This document shows, piece after piece, positions 8,542 through 15,824 of a DNA stretch of 57,121 nt (positions are counted from its first letter, which is position 1; each line of letters begins with the position of its first letter). The notes under the pieces were generated by a model that was given only the letters and a program-made list of their open reading frames with translations, did no database searches and was not told where the DNA came from. The translations under genes and the position numbers were made by a program. This DNA comes from Dactylosporangium aurantiacum. GTDB taxonomy: Bacteria > Actinomycetota > Actinomycetes > Mycobacteriales > Micromonosporaceae. The stretch is from positions 1 to 57,121 of the forward strand of contig NZ_JNYJ01000053.1 in assembly GCF_000716715.1 (NCBI RefSeq), read 5' to 3'.

Positions 8542-8985
8542 CTACGGCACCGCGGGATGGATTTCCCCGTGGTACATGCCGAGCAGGGGCGCGACCAGGG
8601 CGGCCACCTGGGTGAGCAGGAACCAGCCGACGGCCAGCGCCGCGACCAGCGCGAGGGCGGCGCCCGGCCCGGCCCGCCCGGCGGCCACCAGCCGCCCGAC
8701 CGTCGCCGACCGGGTCCGGAACCCGCCGGTGAACGCCGCCACCACGAGCAGCGCCACGGCGAGCGCGGCGAACACCGAGCACAGCACCGGCCCCACGTAC
8801 TGGGCCGTCCACGCGAGGCCGTCGTGCAGCCACCCGAGGTCGAACGGCGGGTCCATGTCCGGCAGCCGCGCGCCGCGCCACCACCCCGGCCCGTACGTGG
8901 CGAGGGGGTAGCACACGGCCGCGGCGACGGCGGACAGGACCAGCGCACTGCCGCCCGCCGGGTACTGACGCTCGGACACCGGCAT
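8542..8985 (-). CDS. small integral membrane protein
   Basis: A 147-residue protein with four hydrophobic helices, around residues 12-32, 60-85, 105-125 and 122-140. A loop contains WWRGARLPDMDPPFD. An excellent ribosome site (GGAGGAG just before GTCG and the ATG) fixes the start. The final residues GMYHGEIHPAVP are outside the last helix. No family was recognised; function unknown. Confidence 0.7.
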   Translation of the reverse strand: MPVSERQYPAGGSALVLSAVAAAVCYPLATYGPGWWRGARLPDMDPPFDLGWLHDGLAWTAQYVGPVLCSVFAALAVALLVVAAFTGGFRTRSATVGRLVAAGRAGPGAALALVAALAVGWFLLTQVAALVAPLLGMYHGEIHPAVP

Positions 8986-9082
8986 CGACTCCTCCGGATA
9001 CGACGCTACCGCGCCGGACCCGGCCGGCGACGCCGCCGGCCCGCCGATTCACCGCAGGTGCACGATCCGGCGGCGGGCGCGC

Positions 9083-9349
9083 TCACCGGAAGATCGGGTT
9101 CCACTCCTCCTGGCGCACGATCTTCACACCGGGCGCCCGGTAGTACGGGTCGTCCTCGACGATCGCGTCGAGCTCCTCCGCGGTCACGTCGAAGACCAGC
9201 AGGGCGCCGCGCTCGTCGGAGTACGGCCCGGCGAGGACCACCCGGCCGGCCTCGTGCAGCACCCGCAACCGCTCCCGGTGCGCCGGCCGCAGCGCGAGCC
9301 GGTCGGGACTACCGTCGAAGGCCAGTTCAAGCAGGTACACGCCGACCAT
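9083..9349 (-). CDS. YciI-like protein
   Basis: An 88-residue protein of the YCII-related family (small dimeric alpha+beta barrel). It shows the typical pattern of an N-terminal strand (YLLELAFDG), H-x-E-R-L-R-x-L near residue 27, VVLAGPYSDERGALLVFD, and DDPYYRAPGVK near the end. The family His and Asp are present. Function in most species is unknown. The ATG at 9349 is chosen over a frame extension to 9418 because the domain begins immediately after it. Confidence 0.85.
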   Translation of the reverse strand: MVGVYLLELAFDGSPDRLALRPAHRERLRVLHEAGRVVLAGPYSDERGALLVFDVTAEELDAIVEDDPYYRAPGVKIVRQEEWNPIFR

Positions 9350-9484
9350 CGTAGGGGAGGCCGGCCCTACCCGTGCCCGGCGGTCGCCGGCGCCACCTCG
9401 GGACAGGTCGCTGCGCACCGGGGTGAGGCGTCCGGAGCCGGACGATCATTCCGGCGTCGTGGCGCACACCCCCGCCCGGCGCGC

Positions 9485-10369
9485 TCAGCGCAGGATGACG
9501 TAATTGGCCATGTCGACGACCGGGCGGTAGCCGAGCGCGGCATAGATCTTGTTCGAGGTCGGGTTCGCCTGGTCGGTGAACAGGCAGACCCGGGCGCCGG
9601 CGGCCCGCAGTCGGCGGGACACCTCGGCCACGGCGTTGCTCGCCCAGCCGTGGCCGCGCAGCTCCGGCGGCGTGTACACGGGGGCGACGCGGGCCACGCC
9701 GTACACCGGCGGGGTCGCGCCGGTGAGGCTGACCGGCGTGCCGGTGCCGTCGAGCCAGAACCAGTACTGCCCCTCGCCGATGCGGCGCAGCAGCTCCGCC
9801 CGGTCCGGCATGACGTGCACGCCGGTGCCGCGGGGGCGGCCCGCCTGCTCGTCGGCGTCGCCGAGGAACGCCTCGACCCACCGCTCGACCAGGTCGATGT
9901 CCTCGCCGGTCACGGCCGCGAGCCGGCCCGGCACCGGCGGCGGCGCGACGAGGTCGCCGAGCTCGTGCAGCCGGGTGTGGATCCGGACCTCGGCGCGGCC
10001 GCCGGTGAGGCGGGCCAGCTCGCCGGCGCACCGCCGCGCGGCGGGCAGCGCGCCGTGGACCGCGAGGGTCTCCTCGCCGCGCTCGTGCAGGGCCCGGGCC
10101 ACCGCGACGGCCGCGTCGTCGGGCATCGGCAGCAGGAACAGCGGGTGCGGCGGCTCCGGCGCCGACCGCATGCCCGCCCCGACGACGGCGCCGGCGGCGT
10201 CGCGCACGACCAGCCACCAGAAGTGCCGCGGCGGCCCGCCGGACGGCCAGGTCCGCGGCCGGTGCGCGTTCACGGTCACGACCGTGCTGATGACCGGGTC
10301 CGCGGCCAGGTGGTCACCGGCGGCGGCGAGGAACTCCGCGGCGTCCGTCGTGAACTGCAGCGTGCTCAT
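9485..10369 (-). CDS. GNAT-family acetyltransferase
   Basis: About 294 residues. The N-terminal half is a divergent GNAT-like region. The C-terminal half has the acetyl-CoA fold, with RVAPVYTPPELRGHGWASNAV (pyrophosphate-binding loop) and TDQANPTSNKIYAALGYRPV (final strand of the fold). The acceptor is unknown. The ATG at 10369 overlaps the TGA of a 30-codon mini-ORF (ATGA), and a purine-rich GAAGG seven bases upstream lies inside that mini-ORF. Translation is therefore probably coupled to the mini-ORF. Confidence 0.85.
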   Translation of the reverse strand: MSTLQFTTDAAEFLAAAGDHLAADPVISTVVTVNAHRPRTWPSGGPPRHFWWLVVRDAAGAVVGAGMRSAPEPPHPLFLLPMPDDAAVAVARALHERGEETLAVHGALPAARRCAGELARLTGGRAEVRIHTRLHELGDLVAPPPVPGRLAAVTGEDIDLVERWVEAFLGDADEQAGRPRGTGVHVMPDRAELLRRIGEGQYWFWLDGTGTPVSLTGATPPVYGVARVAPVYTPPELRGHGWASNAVAEVSRRLRAAGARVCLFTDQANPTSNKIYAALGYRPVVDMANYVILR

Positions 10370-10458
10370 GCCGCCACCTTCGCTGCGCTCCGGCGTCGGC
10401 CTGAGCTCCGCCCTGAGCCCATGATTCGCTTCCCTCCGCTGCGCTCCGGTTCGCTCAT
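10366..10458 (-). CDS. 30-codon mini-ORF cassette, copy 1
   Basis: A 93-base frame starting ATGAGC and ending in a TGA that overlaps the ATG of the GNAT gene. Its predicted peptide contains SSGRRRSAAKVAA near the C-terminus. The same element occurs at 17635-17727 and 36913-37005 with the same length and frame and no gaps; it differs from copy 2 by about 11 bases. This copy is the first ORF of its transcript, divergent from the ATP-grasp gene. It could be a real leader peptide, a translated intergenic repeat, or only a ribosome-delivery device. I did not find it in any family I know. Confidence 0.6.
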   Translation of the reverse strand: MSEPERSGGKRIMGSGRSSGRRRSAAKVAA

Positions 10459-10524
10459 GCCGTCGTACCGTAGCCAACACCGCACCGCGGGTGCACGGAT
10501 TTACCGCCGTGGCACCATGTCCGG

Positions 10525-11367
10525 ATGATCGTGCTGGTTCCGGGCGACCCGCTGCGCCCCCGCCGCCCCGACGAGCACTTCGCCGCCGAGGCCGACGCCG
10601 CCCGCGCGGCCGGCCTGGACGTGGCGGTCGTGGACCACGACGCGCTGGCCACCCCCGACGGGGCGCGACGGGCGGTCGCCCGGGTGCCCGAGGGCACCGG
10701 GACCGCCGTGTACCGCGGCTGGATGCTGCCCGCCGGGCACTACCCGGCGTTCGCCGCCGCCCTCGCCGCCCGCGGCGTCACCCTGCGCACCGGCCCCGGC
10801 CAGTACCGGCAGGCGCACGAGCTGCCCGGCTGGTACCCCGCGCTGGCCGCCGTCACCCCGGCCTCGGCGTGGACCACCGGCGACGACCGCGACGGCTTCG
10901 ACCGTGCGGCGGCGACCCTCGGCCCCGGCCCGGCGGTCCTGCGCGACTACACCAAGTCGATGAAGCACCACTGGCACGAGGCGGCGTACATCCCCGACCT
11001 CGCCGACACCGCCGCCGCGTGGACGGTCGCGTCCCGCTTCCGCGAGCTGCGCGACGACGACTTCACCGGCGGCTTCGTCCTGCGCCGGTTCGAACCGTTC
11101 GGCACCGCCGAGGTGCGCACCTGGTGGCGCGGCGGCGCCTGCCGGCTGATCGGCCCGCACCCCGACACCCCGCACGACGCGCCGCCCGCCGGCCTGGACC
11201 TGTCCACCGTCGCGCCGCTCGTCGCCGCCCTCGACCTGCCATTCGTGACGGTCGACCTGGCGCTGCGCACCGACGGCGAATGGCGGGTCATCGAGCTCGG
11301 CGACGGCCAGGTCAGCGACCGGCCGTCCACGGTCGACCCGGGCACCTTCGTCACGGCCGTGCTGTAG
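10525..11367 (+). CDS. ATP-grasp domain protein (DUF4343-like)
   Basis: A 280-residue protein with an N-terminal pre-grasp region (MIVLVPGDPLRPRRPDEHF). From about residue 135 it has an ATP-grasp-like C-terminal region: VLRDYTKSMKHHWHEAAYIPD, GGFVLRRFEP, TWWRGG, and the closing PFVTVDLALRTDGEWRVIELGDGQVS with Asp/Glu metal ligands. This is the layout of ATP-grasp proteins annotated as DUF4343, which probably form an amide or ester bond on an unknown partner. It stands alone, divergent from the mini-ORF/GNAT unit and convergent with the next GNAT. Confidence 0.8.
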   Translation: MIVLVPGDPLRPRRPDEHFAAEADAARAAGLDVAVVDHDALATPDGARRAVARVPEGTGTAVYRGWMLPAGHYPAFAAALAARGVTLRTGPGQYRQAHELPGWYPALAAVTPASAWTTGDDRDGFDRAAATLGPGPAVLRDYTKSMKHHWHEAAYIPDLADTAAAWTVASRFRELRDDDFTGGFVLRRFEPFGTAEVRTWWRGGACRLIGPHPDTPHDAPPAGLDLSTVAPLVAALDLPFVTVDLALRTDGEWRVIELGDGQVSDRPSTVDPGTFVTAVL

Positions 11368-11383
11368 CCGGCGCCGGTCGGCG

Positions 11384-11887
11384 TCAGCGCAGGGTTTTCC
11401 TGAGCCAGTGCCCGGCGTACGGGCTGTCGTTGAACGCCGGGGCCTCGTGGAAGCCGTGGCGGGTGTACAGGGCGCGGGCCTCGACCAGGTCGGTGCGCAC
11501 GTCGAGCCGCAGCGCGGTGACGCCGTCGGCGGTGGCCTGCCGCTCGACCGTGGTGATGAGCCGCGAGCCGAGACCCTGGCGGCGCACGGCGGCCGACACG
11601 TACACCCGGGTCAGCTCGCCGACGCGGGTGCCGTCCTCGGTGACGTACCGCAGGCCGATGCAGCCCGCGACCCGCCCGCCGAGGGTCGCGACCCAGAACC
11701 AGCCGGTCGGTGGCCGCAGGTCCTCGTCGGTGTCCTCGGCGAGGATGTCGTCGATCTCCGCCTCGGTCAGCGGGCGGCCGTAGTAGCGCCCGCCGATGTC
11801 CTGGTAGTAGTCGCGCAGCGCCCGCCGCGCGGGCGGCTCGGCGGGTGCCGTCACGGCGACGACGAGGCTGGTGTCGGGCAGGGCCAT
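11384..11887 (-). CDS. GNAT-family acetyltransferase
   Basis: A 167-residue single-domain GNAT. VGELTRVYVSAAVRRQGLGSRLITTVERQA is the signature strand, loop and helix that binds acetyl-CoA, with RRQGLG as the pyrophosphate loop. LRLDVRTDLVEARALYTRHGF is the second half of the fold. It probably acetylates a small molecule or a peptide amine. The ATG at 11887 is preferred; upstream in-frame sequence is Arg-rich and looks non-coding. Confidence 0.85.
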   Translation of the reverse strand: MALPDTSLVVAVTAPAEPPARRALRDYYQDIGGRYYGRPLTEAEIDDILAEDTDEDLRPPTGWFWVATLGGRVAGCIGLRYVTEDGTRVGELTRVYVSAAVRRQGLGSRLITTVERQATADGVTALRLDVRTDLVEARALYTRHGFHEAPAFNDSPYAGHWLRKTLR

Positions 11888-11997
11888 CACGGCCCCATCA
11901 TCGGCCGGTCGGCTCGCGGCCCGCCACCGGTTTGCGGCTCGGCGGCGGCGCGCGGGGCGTGGCATGATGCGGAGGCCCCGACGAGCCGAAGGACCCG

Positions 11998-12789
11998 ATG
12001 AGCGCTGGACTAGCGGCGCAGCTGTGCTACGCCGACGTGGTGCGGCCGCGCCCCGCCGACGTCCTGTCAGGAATCCGGCGGTTCTGGCCGTCCGCCGAGC
12101 TGGTCGACGGCACCGGCCGCGGCGGCGGCTTCATGGTCGCGTTCCCCGAGCTCACCACCCAGCTCGGCGACGACGCGGGCATCCGGCTGCTGGTGTCGGT
12201 CGGGCAGCCCGCCCCCGAGCGCGGCGGCGGCGCCGGCCGGGACCTCAGCCAGAGCTGGGAGTGGCCCGACGCGGCGCAGTCGTTGTCGTCGGTACGGCAG
12301 ACCGTCGCCGTCACCGAGATCTTCGGTACGTCGTTCGCCCCAGCCAACCGCGTCCACGCGGTGACGGCGGTGGTGCAGGGGCTGGTCGCCGCGACGGCGC
12401 CGGTCGGGGTCTGGTGGCCGGCGAGCGGCCTCGCCACGCACCCGGCCGTGCTGGCCGGCCGTCCCCTCGGCGGGCTGGTCAACGTGCGCCTGTTCAACGT
12501 CGCCGGCAGCCCCGGCCTGCTGGCCATGGACACCCTCGGCCTCGCCCCGCTGGGCCTGCCCGACGTCGAGTGCGTGTTCAGCGGCCTGCCCGAGACCCGG
12601 ATGGCCGGCTACCTGACGTCGATCGCCGAGTACCTCGTCGCCGGCCACACGATCCGCGGCGGCGACACCGTCGAGGGCCTGGCCCCCGACCAGCGGTGGC
12701 GGGTCGCGGCCAGGTCGTCGTCGGTCGGCCCCGACCGCCCCGTCCTGTCGATCAGTCCGGGTCAGTGGGGTGCTGGAGCAGGGCGCTGA
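11998..12789 (+). CDS. DUF4261-type hypothetical protein
   Basis: A 263-residue soluble protein whose order of conserved segments matches DUF4261 proteins. FMVAFPELTTQL is followed by an acidic WEWPDAAQSLSSVRQTVAVTEI block, then GVWWPASG, then the C-terminal NVRLFNVAG and TLGLAPLGLPDVECVF. No catalytic role is known. The last 38 bases overlap the end of the E2 gene on the opposite strand, so this gene marks the downstream border of the biosynthetic operon. Confidence 0.75.
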   Translation: MSAGLAAQLCYADVVRPRPADVLSGIRRFWPSAELVDGTGRGGGFMVAFPELTTQLGDDAGIRLLVSVGQPAPERGGGAGRDLSQSWEWPDAAQSLSSVRQTVAVTEIFGTSFAPANRVHAVTAVVQGLVAATAPVGVWWPASGLATHPAVLAGRPLGGLVNVRLFNVAGSPGLLAMDTLGLAPLGLPDVECVFSGLPETRMAGYLTSIAEYLVAGHTIRGGDTVEGLAPDQRWRVAARSSSVGPDRPVLSISPGQWGAGAGR

Positions 12790-13954
12790 GGTCGCGGAGG
12801 AAGGCGACGGCGTCGCGGCCGTTGAGGATGCGGTGGTCGTAGGCGAGGCCGAGCTGCACGACGGTGCGCTGGGCGACGGCGCCGCCCGCGTCGAGGAACA
12901 GCTCGGTCTGGCGGCCGGCGAGGGACAGCGCGCACGAGGTGCCGGGCAGCAGGACCGGGACGGCGTGGGTGACGTCGTCGTCGGTGTGCAGGGCGAGCAT
13001 GATGGTGGCGCCGGTGAGGTCGGCGGCGCGGAACGTGCCGCGCAGCGCGGTCATCCGGTGGGCCATCAGCTGGGCGGCGACGTCGCGGACCGGGGAGGTG
13101 TCCACCGCGCGCAGGACCGGCACGTGCAGGCCCTTGCCGACGTCGATGGTGACGCCGACGTCGGCGCTGCCGGGGATGTGCACGACACCGGGGGCGACGA
13201 GGCGGGCGAAGCACAGCGGGTGGGTGGCCAGGAGGGTGCCGACGGCCGCGATGAGCAGCTCCGGGACGCCGACGAGGCGGCGGTACCGCCGGGTCAGCGC
13301 CTGCGCGTGCGCGACCGCGGCGTCCAGCGGCACCTTCACCGCGACGAAGGCGGCCGGCACCGTGCGGTGCGACTCGGCGACGACGGCACCGACGGCCCGC
13401 TGCGCCGCGGGCAGCTCCAGCCGCCGCCCGGAGCCAGGATCGTCCGCCGAACCGTCCGTGCCCGGCAACGGAACCACCGCGCCCGGCAAGACATCCGTCC
13501 CGCCAGGCACAGCGGCGCCGGGCGGCAGCAGCGGGGCGAGGTCCGCCGCCCGCACGACCTTCCGCCCGAGCGCCCGCACCGCCGACGGCGCGATGCCGTG
13601 CTCCTCCATCACCCGCAGCGCCGGCTCCGTGATCACCGGGCGGTCCGGCTCCGGCGCCGGGAACCGGTCCCGGTCCGCCGCACCGTCCGGCTCCGGCGCC
13701 GGGAACCGGTCCCGGCCGGCCGCGGACGGCGACAGCCGCCCGAGCACCGCCCCCGGCGCGCACTCCGCGCCGACCGCCACGACGTGGTGCAGCACCCCGT
13801 CGCCCGGGCTCGGCAGCTCCTCCGCCGCCTTGGACGTCTCCACGGTCGCGACCGGGTCGCCGGCGCCGACCGTCGCGCCCGCCGGCACGATCCACTCCAC
13901 CAGCGTGTAGGTGGTGTCGTTGGCGTTGAGCTTCGGCACCACGATGTCGGTCAT
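12752..13954 (-). CDS. dihydrolipoyl acyltransferase (E2)-like component of the biosynthetic operon
   Basis: A 400-residue E2. The lipoyl domain (residues 1-75) carries the lipoylated Lys in VETSKAAEE (K42). A peripheral-subunit-binding domain lies at about 105-140 (ITEPALRVMEEHGIAPSAVRALG split over two helices), and the catalytic core at about 180-400. The active-site segment reads YDHRILNG: the His (H374) is kept, but the usual Asp of the H-R-x-x-D-G motif is Asn (N378). In the linker a 14-codon unit containing DRFPAPEPD is duplicated. The start overlaps the E1-beta stop (ATGA). No E3 gene is nearby. It probably passes an acyl group from its lipoyl arm to a carrier protein rather than to CoA; that role is inferred from the neighbours. 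Confidence 0.85.
   Translation of the reverse strand: MTDIVVPKLNANDTTYTLVEWIVPAGATVGAGDPVATVETSKAAEELPSPGDGVLHHVVAVGAECAPGAVLGRLSPSAAGRDRFPAPEPDGAADRDRFPAPEPDRPVITEPALRVMEEHGIAPSAVRALGRKVVRAADLAPLLPPGAAVPGGTDVLPGAVVPLPGTDGSADDPGSGRRLELPAAQRAVGAVVAESHRTVPAAFVAVKVPLDAAVAHAQALTRRYRRLVGVPELLIAAVGTLLATHPLCFARLVAPGVVHIPGSADVGVTIDVGKGLHVPVLRAVDTSPVRDVAAQLMAHRMTALRGTFRAADLTGATIMLALHTDDDVTHAVPVLLPGTSCALSLAGRQTELFLDAGGAVAQRTVVQLGLAYDHRILNGRDAVAFLRDLSALLQHPTDPD
13643..13715. repeat. in-frame tandem duplication in the E2 linker
   Basis: A 31-base unit beginning GTCCGGCTCCGGCGCC on the plus strand occurs at 13643-13673 and again at 13685-13715. The 42-base period equals 14 codons, duplicating the peptide RDRFPAPEPD in the flexible linker after the lipoyl domain. 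Confidence 0.85.
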
Positions 13955-14946
13955 CGGTCCCCCTCCAGCACGGCCCGCACGATGGTGCCGGCCTGCACGA
14001 GCACGTCGCGTTCCAGGTGCGCCGCCGTGGGGATGACCCGGTCGGCGGCCTGCAGCAGCCGCACCGGCCCGGCCGGGGCGCCCCACAGCGCCCGCTGCAG
14101 CCGGTACGCCACGCCGGTGCCCCACGCCGCGCCCGACGGGCCGTCCTCCACGACGAGGACCCGGCGCGCCGCCGCCGCGGCCGGCAGCAGCGGGTCCACG
14201 TCGAGGGGGTGCAGGCGGGCGGGCACCAGGAGGCGGCCGCTGAGCTCGTACCGCAGCAGCAGCGTGCGCATCGCGGACATCGCGCGGACCGCGAGCCCGC
14301 CGGGCGCGACGAGCAGGTAGTCGGCGGCGGGGGAGCCGTCGTCGACGCGGACCTCGGCGACGCCGCCGGTGTGGCTGACGGCGAGGAGCGGGTCGGGCCG
14401 CGGCGGCGCGGTGTAGAGCGTCTTGTCCTCGAACAGCAGCGCGGGCCGGCCGCCGCCGAGCATCGCCCGCAGCAGCGGCGCCGGCTCGTGGAACGGGCTC
14501 AGCTCGTACACGTCGAGGCCGGGCACGCCGATGAAGTGCTGCTGCGGGCTCTGGCTGTGGGTCGGGCCGTAGCCGCGGTTGCCGCCGGTCGGGCAGCGCA
14601 CCACGACGGGCATCGGCACCGGGTGGCCGTACATGGTGGTGGACTTGGCGGCGAAGTTGACGATCTGGTCGAAGGCGAGCGCGACGAAGTCGGCGAACAT
14701 CATCTCCACGATCGCCTTGTCACCGGCGAGGGCGAGGCCGTTGGCGACGCCGACGATGCCGGCCTCGCTGATCGGGGTGGTGAGGACCTGCCGCGGGAAG
14801 CGGGTCGACAGGCCGCGGGTGATGCCGAAGGCGCCGCCGTAGGGGTCGGCGATGTCCTCGCCGAGCAGGTACAGCCGTGGATCTTCGGCCAGCAGGGTGC
14901 CGAGGGCGGCGTTGAGGGCGTCGCCGACCCGCCGTGGTGTCGTCAT
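13951..14946 (-). CDS. 2-oxoacid dehydrogenase E1 beta subunit (transketolase C-terminal type)
   Basis: A 331-residue protein with the E1-beta layout. LGEDIADPYGGAFGITRGL starts the thiamine-pyrimidine-binding domain, followed by SEAGIVGVANGLALAG, FADFVALAFDQIVNFAAK and THSQSPQQHFIGVPGLDVYELSP. The C-terminal transketolase domain begins near residue 200. Sequence style is closest to acetoin/pyruvate dehydrogenase E1-beta. It should pair with the E1-alpha encoded just upstream to form the ThDP active site. Both ends overlap neighbours by four bases (ATGA), so dosage is probably tightly matched. Confidence 0.9.
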   Translation of the reverse strand: MTTPRRVGDALNAALGTLLAEDPRLYLLGEDIADPYGGAFGITRGLSTRFPRQVLTTPISEAGIVGVANGLALAGDKAIVEMMFADFVALAFDQIVNFAAKSTTMYGHPVPMPVVVRCPTGGNRGYGPTHSQSPQQHFIGVPGLDVYELSPFHEPAPLLRAMLGGGRPALLFEDKTLYTAPPRPDPLLAVSHTGGVAEVRVDDGSPAADYLLVAPGGLAVRAMSAMRTLLLRYELSGRLLVPARLHPLDVDPLLPAAAAARRVLVVEDGPSGAAWGTGVAYRLQRALWGAPAGPVRLLQAADRVIPTAAHLERDVLVQAGTIVRAVLEGDR

Positions 14947-15824
14947 CGCCGCTCCTGTACGGGTGGCCGCCCGGTCACGTCCCGCACCACGGCGGCGACC
15001 CGGTCGCGCGCGGCGGCGTCGGCGGCGGCGAAGCGCGGGCCGAGCGTCGCGGCGTACCGGGTGTGCCAGTCGGCGGCGCGCAGCCGGGCGACCTCGGCGG
15101 GGTCGCGCGGGTCGTCGCCCTTGCTGTGCGGGCCGAGGCGCCGGGTCGCGAACTCCACCACGAGCGGGCCGCCGCCGTCGCGGACCCGGGTCAAGGGCTT
15201 GTCCAGCAGGTCCCGCATCTGCGGCACGTCGTCGGCGGGCACGTACAGGTACGCGGCGCCGAACGCGTCGGCGCGGGCGGCGATGGTGCCGGCGAGCTGC
15301 GCCGCGGTCGGCGTGCTCTGCGCGATGCCGTTGTGCTCGACGGCGACGAGCAGCGGCAGCCGCCACAGCGCCGCCATGTTCAGCGCCTCGTACACCGCCC
15401 CCTCGCCCCAGGTGCCGTCGCCGATGTGGACGCAGGCGAGCCGGCCGGGCTCGTGGTGGGCCAGGTGCAGGGCGGCGCCGGCGGCGACGGGCAGGCTCTC
15501 GCCCTGCACGCCGGTGGACAGGTACCGGTCGCGTTTGAGGTGCTGGCTGCCGCCGACCCCGCCGCAGACGGCGCCCTCGCGGCCCATGATCTCGGCGAGC
15601 AGGCCGGTGGGGTCGTCGAAGCGGGCCAGGTAGTGGCCGTGGCCCCGGTGGTTGCTGAACACGAAGTCGCCGGGGTCCAGCAGCGGGCGCAGCGCGACCG
15701 GGACGGGCTCCTGGCCGAGGCACGTGTGCGTGGTGCCGGACAGCAGCCCCTGGCCGAACAGGTCCAGCAGCGCGGTCTCGAAGTGCCGGATGAGCAGCAG
15801 CAGCCGCAGGTCGTCGTCGTTCAC
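14943..15824 (-). CDS. 2-oxoacid dehydrogenase E1 alpha subunit
   Basis: A 293-residue E1-alpha, short for the family (often 320-400) but with all landmarks. HRGHGHYLARF and CGGVGGSQHL come first, followed by the thiamine-diphosphate motif that begins GDGTWGEGAVYEALN and ends at EHN about 30 residues later. The C-terminal half of the fold follows. It would decarboxylate or cleave a 2-oxo acid or ketose and hand the acyl fragment to the lipoyl arm of E2. The GTG start at 15824 overlaps the stop of the glycosyltransferase gene (GTGA), which fixes the start. Confidence 0.88.
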   Translation of the reverse strand: MNDDDLRLLLLIRHFETALLDLFGQGLLSGTTHTCLGQEPVPVALRPLLDPGDFVFSNHRGHGHYLARFDDPTGLLAEIMGREGAVCGGVGGSQHLKRDRYLSTGVQGESLPVAAGAALHLAHHEPGRLACVHIGDGTWGEGAVYEALNMAALWRLPLLVAVEHNGIAQSTPTAAQLAGTIAARADAFGAAYLYVPADDVPQMRDLLDKPLTRVRDGGGPLVVEFATRRLGPHSKGDDPRDPAEVARLRAADWHTRYAATLGPRFAAADAAARDRVAAVVRDVTGRPPVQERR

